Below are positions 53,098 to 55,740 of a DNA stretch of 55,740 nucleotides, in pieces (positions within the stretch are counted from its first letter, which is position 1; every line of letters begins with the position of its first letter). The translations under genes were made by a program, and so were the position numbers. The notes beneath the pieces were generated by a model. That model ran no database searches. It saw only the letters and a list, made by a program, of their open reading frames with translations, and had not been told where the DNA came from. This DNA is from CAYRJD01 sp964424585 (GTDB lineage Bacteria > Actinomycetota > Acidimicrobiia > Acidimicrobiales > Poriferisodalaceae), in the NCBI GenBank assembly GCA_964424585.1, contig CAYRJD010000015.1, positions 1 through 55,740 on the forward strand. The letters run 5' to 3'.

Positions 53098-54227
53098 TGC
53101 CCGCCAACCCGACGCCCCCAAGCCAGACACCGGCCCGCACGACAGCCGCCGACCCGTCGCCGGTCGAGCGACGAGCCGCCCCCGCGGTCGAGTTGCGCGA
53201 CGTGACCGTCGCGTTCGGCGACACCGTCGCGCTCAGCCACGTCAACCTGGCGGTCGCGCCAGGCGAGGTGGTCGCGCTGGTCGGGCCGTCGGGCTGCGGC
53301 AAGACGACGCTGCTGCGCACGGTCGTCGGCCTGACGCCGCTCGACCGCGGACGGGTGCTGCTGGGCGGCGAAGACGTCGCGCACCGGCGACCCGACGAGC
53401 GAGCGGTCGGGCTGATGTTTCAAGACGACGTGCTGTTTCCTCACTTCGACGTGATCGGCAACGTCGAGTTTGGCCTGCGAATGCGCAGCTGGAGCCGCGC
53501 CGAGCGGCGCGAGCGAGCGCTCGAAATGCTCGAGCTCGTCGGGCTTGCCGGGTTCGGCGCACGCGACGCCGCCACGCTGTCGGGCGGCGAGCGTCAGCGC
53601 GTGGGGTTGGCCCGATCGCTCGCGCCCAAGCCCGACGTGCTGCTGCTCGACGAACCGTTCGGCGCGCTCGACCGCCCGCTGCGCGAACGCCTCGTCGACG
53701 AGCTCGGCCCGCTACTGGCGGCCCAGGGCGTCAGCGCCATCGGCGTCACCCACGACCACGACGAGGCCTACGCGCTGGGCGACCGCGTCGCGGTGATGAT
53801 CGACGGGCAGATCGGGGCAGTCGGCGAACCGGCCGAGATTTGGCGCAACCCCCGCACCGCTGCGGTCGCCAGATTCCTCGGGCACCGCAACACGTTCAGC
53901 GCGGCGCAGTGGCGCGAGCTGACCGACAAGCGCGTCGGCGCGAGCGTCGTCGTCCGCGCCGACCGCATTCGAGTTGACGGCGCGCCGGTCACCCGCGGCG
54001 CCGGTGCCGCCCTCACCCTCACCGGCGCGGTCGCCCGACGTCGTTTCGTCGATGGCAGCTGGGAGCTGCTAGTCGAAGTGTCGGCCGACGCGCCAGCCAC
54101 TAAGCAACTCACCGACTCAACTCAAGCGCGCGCCCAGCTCCAAGTCCGCACTGGCGCAGATCACCCCGTAGGCAGCGCCATGCACCTCTCCATAGGTGCC
54201 GACGCGCTCATCACCCTCGACGACTAA
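53097..54227 (+). CDS. thiQ: Thiamine ABC transporter ATPase
   Basis: 376 residues. Walker A G-P-S-G-C-G-K-T-T, Q-loop F-Q-D-D-V-L-F-P, signature L-S-G-G-E-R-Q-R, Walker B L-L-L-D-E-P, and H-loop T-H-D-H-D-E-A. A C-terminal extension of ~130 residues holds a TOBE-like domain, longer than classical ThiQ. GTG 53097 overlaps the thiP stop. Powers thiamine uptake under TPP control. Confidence 0.93.
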   Translation: MPANPTPPSQTPARTTAADPSPVERRAAPAVELRDVTVAFGDTVALSHVNLAVAPGEVVALVGPSGCGKTTLLRTVVGLTPLDRGRVLLGGEDVAHRRPDERAVGLMFQDDVLFPHFDVIGNVEFGLRMRSWSRAERRERALEMLELVGLAGFGARDAATLSGGERQRVGLARSLAPKPDVLLLDEPFGALDRPLRERLVDELGPLLAAQGVSAIGVTHDHDEAYALGDRVAVMIDGQIGAVGEPAEIWRNPRTAAVARFLGHRNTFSAAQWRELTDKRVGASVVVRADRIRVDGAPVTRGAGAALTLTGAVARRRFVDGSWELLVEVSADAPATKQLTDSTQARAQLQVRTGADHPVGSAMHLSIGADALITLDD

Positions 54228-54295
54228 GCGCCATCGTCCGCGCCACCGCCCGCGCCCCAACCGTCAGCCGGCGATGCGCCCGCCGCGCACTCGCG

Positions 54296-55471
54296 CTAGA
54301 TGCCGATGTCTCGCTCGTTGTAGCCGACGATCGCTTCCCGCGCCGCGTCCGACCACCGGTAGTCGTCTTCGACGCCGACAAACGGCTCATACCGGTAGCG
54401 CTGGTGTTCGCCGAAGCGTTGCGCTCGCGCGTCAATCGCGTACGCCAACACCTTCGAGCGCTCGAAGATGTACTCGTCGGTGTACTCGGTGATCGCGTTG
54501 TGCACTCCGCCGCTGCGCACGCCGCTGACGCTGGCACGACGATGGAAGCCGAAGTTGACGGTCACCCGCACGTTCGGCGAGGTGTTGGCGAAGCTGCCGT
54601 GAATGGCCTGGCGGCTCGTGATGCACACGTCGCCCGGATCGCAAATGAGCGGCACCGCGTCAATGAGCCGGTCGCTGCCTGCGGCGGCCACCATCGCTGC
54701 GATGTCGGCCTTGCCGACGCGGTTCGAGCCTGGCACCACCCACAGCCCGTTCGCCGCGTCGCATCCGTAGAGCTGCGCCATGAAGTTGAAGCCGTGCGTG
54801 TGCGGCGTCAGGCGCGGGCTGTCCCAGTGCGTCCAGCCGTCTTGATGCCACGCCACCGAGCCGCCGAGCCCGGGATGCTTGATCCAGATGACTTCGTTGA
54901 ACGGCGTGAAGTCTGGCCCGTTCAACGTCTCCGCAATCGCCAGCAGCTTCGGGTGCGCGTAGGTGCGCAGGCACGCGTCGGAATATTGGTTGCTGCCGCT
55001 GACGATCTGCACCACCCAGTCGGGTGCCTCGGGTGGCGGCACGGGTTCGTTCATCTTCGAGGGGTGACGGCCGTGCGCCGCGTCGGTGCCGCCGAGCGGA
55101 TCAGACAGGGGGCGCACGAAGCGGAAGTCGTTGCCGTCGTTGTGAGCGCCCAGCGCAACTCGGCCGCGACGGTCGACGGCCGAGTGAGGCCCCACAGGCG
55201 CTCGGTCGACTATCTCGGCGACGTCGGCCTCGATGTCGGCCAGCTCGTCGGCTTCGAGCACTCCGGTGAAGACGTAAAACCCGTGCTGGGTGTAGCTGGC
55301 GACGATGTCTGGGTGCAACAACCCCTCGTCGGTCAGCACGATGGGGCCGCGGTTGGCCAACCCGAGCGCGCGTTCGGTGCCCTCGGCTCGGTATGTGACC
55401 ATCGCCGCTTCGTTTGAGCCGTAGTCGACGATGGGCACTTCGGCTAACCCGAGGGCGCTAGCAGTAACCAT
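54296..55471 (-). CDS. Phytanoyl-CoA dioxygenase family protein
   Basis: 391 residues. Fe(II)/2-oxoglutarate-type double-stranded beta-helix: metal ligands probably H and D in W-H-Q-D-G-W, and the distal histidine in R-Q-A-I-H-G-S-F. The substrate is unknown; members hydroxylate lipids, halogenated compounds or small metabolites. AGGAGA sits 8 bases before ATG 55471. Confidence 0.9.
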   Translation of the reverse strand: MVTASALGLAEVPIVDYGSNEAAMVTYRAEGTERALGLANRGPIVLTDEGLLHPDIVASYTQHGFYVFTGVLEADELADIEADVAEIVDRAPVGPHSAVDRRGRVALGAHNDGNDFRFVRPLSDPLGGTDAAHGRHPSKMNEPVPPPEAPDWVVQIVSGSNQYSDACLRTYAHPKLLAIAETLNGPDFTPFNEVIWIKHPGLGGSVAWHQDGWTHWDSPRLTPHTHGFNFMAQLYGCDAANGLWVVPGSNRVGKADIAAMVAAAGSDRLIDAVPLICDPGDVCITSRQAIHGSFANTSPNVRVTVNFGFHRRASVSGVRSGGVHNAITEYTDEYIFERSKVLAYAIDARAQRFGEHQRYRYEPFVGVEDDYRWSDAAREAIVGYNERDIGI

Positions 55472-55505
55472 TTCTCATTCTCCTTTCTTCACCGGTTGAT
55501 CGTCG

Positions 55506-55740
55506 TCATCGGCTGATCGCGACGGGGGTTGACACCTCGGCGAAGAAGTCGTTCCCCTTGTCGTCCACCACGATGAACGCCGGAAAGTCTTCCACGTCAA
55601 TCTGCCACACCGCTTCCATGCCCAGCTCGGGGTATTCGAGCACCTCGACTTTGCGTATCGAATCAAGCGCTAGCCGCGCCGCCGGGCCGCCAATCGACCC
55701 GAGGTAAAACCCGCCGTGCTTCGCGCAGGCCTCGACCACT
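55506..55740 (-). CDS. Class I fumarate hydratase, C-terminal fragment (runs off right edge)
   Basis: The last 77 residues of a class I (iron-sulfur) fumarase: H-G-G-F-Y-L-G-S-I-G-G-P-A-A, then E-L-G-M-E-A-V-W and F-P-A-F-I-V-V-D-D-K-G-N-D-F-F. It hydrates fumarate to malate in the TCA cycle. The 5' part is outside the window; the stop is at 55506-55508. Confidence 0.93.
   Translation of the reverse strand, partial: VVEACAKHGGFYLGSIGGPAARLALDSIRKVEVLEYPELGMEAVWQIDVEDFPAFIVVDDKGNDFFAEVSTPVAISR

Noticed and set aside
50707..53130. 807-codon minus-strand open frame opposite thiB/thiP
   Set aside because: Low-complexity antisense shadow of a well-defined transporter operon.

Overview
The window is a 55.7-kb stretch of a high-GC bacterial chromosome. 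The order rho–rpmE–prfA–prmC–tsaC–glyA–wecA–atp operon, the recA–miaB–miaA–dapF–hflX run, the frequent GTG/TTG starts and the very tight gene packing (many 4-bp ATGA/GTGA overlaps) fit an Actinomycetota genome. The flavour is Acidimicrobiia-like; that class assignment is inference, not something the sequence proves.

Layout. 1–4815: 3' part of a giant secreted or surface repeat protein, cut by the left edge. 4938–5603: a membrane-anchored coiled-coil protein. 5685–14083: a translation/termination cluster with a Rho-like protein lacking its P-loop, L31, an unknown protein, RF1, a PrmC–TsaC fusion, an RpiB–GlyA fusion and a WecA-type transferase. 14049–15445 (minus): an inserted MvaI/BcnI-type restriction-modification pair with a shortened endonuclease. 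15648–23138: a complete F-type ATP synthase operon with two assembly genes. 23139–27000: accessory island with 38-bp tandem repeats, an AAA/DUF4143 ATPase, a divergent HisI-like gene, and a HindV-like restriction-modification pair whose methyltransferase carries a frameshift. 27118–31722 (minus): sulfur transfer to tRNA (cysteine desulfurase, MnmA) with a cell-wall-binding hydrolase. 31964–42508: recA, tRNA modification (miaB, miaA), lysine/DAP and methionine genes (dapF, dapC, metX), hflX, a DEAD-box helicase and two small unknown proteins. 42525–44006: three tRNAs (Gly, Cys, Val), an SDR gene, and a tandem array of decayed tRNA-Val-derived repeats. 44089–46431: CoA transferase and phosphofructokinase. 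46441–49946 (minus): a second accessory stretch with an AlbA_2/ATPase-fold regulator, a decayed duplicate of it, and a low-GC two-gene module (unknown protein plus DUF488 protein). 50128–54227: a TPP riboswitch followed by a thiamine ABC transporter (thiB, thiP, thiQ). 54296–55740 (minus): a phytanoyl-CoA-dioxygenase-like protein and the C-terminal end of a class I fumarase cut by the right edge.

How it fits together. The conserved core links translation termination (RF1, its methylase PrmC), tRNA modification (TsaC, MnmA, MiaA, MiaB), one-carbon metabolism (GlyA) and energy production (ATP synthase). Two restriction-modification systems and several other accessory genes interrupt this core, and several of them look damaged or decaying. 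The most unusual items are the Rho pseudo-ATPase at the canonical rho locus, the intact HindV-like endonuclease next to a frameshifted methyltransferase, two uncommon gene fusions, and the low-GC two-gene DUF488 module.
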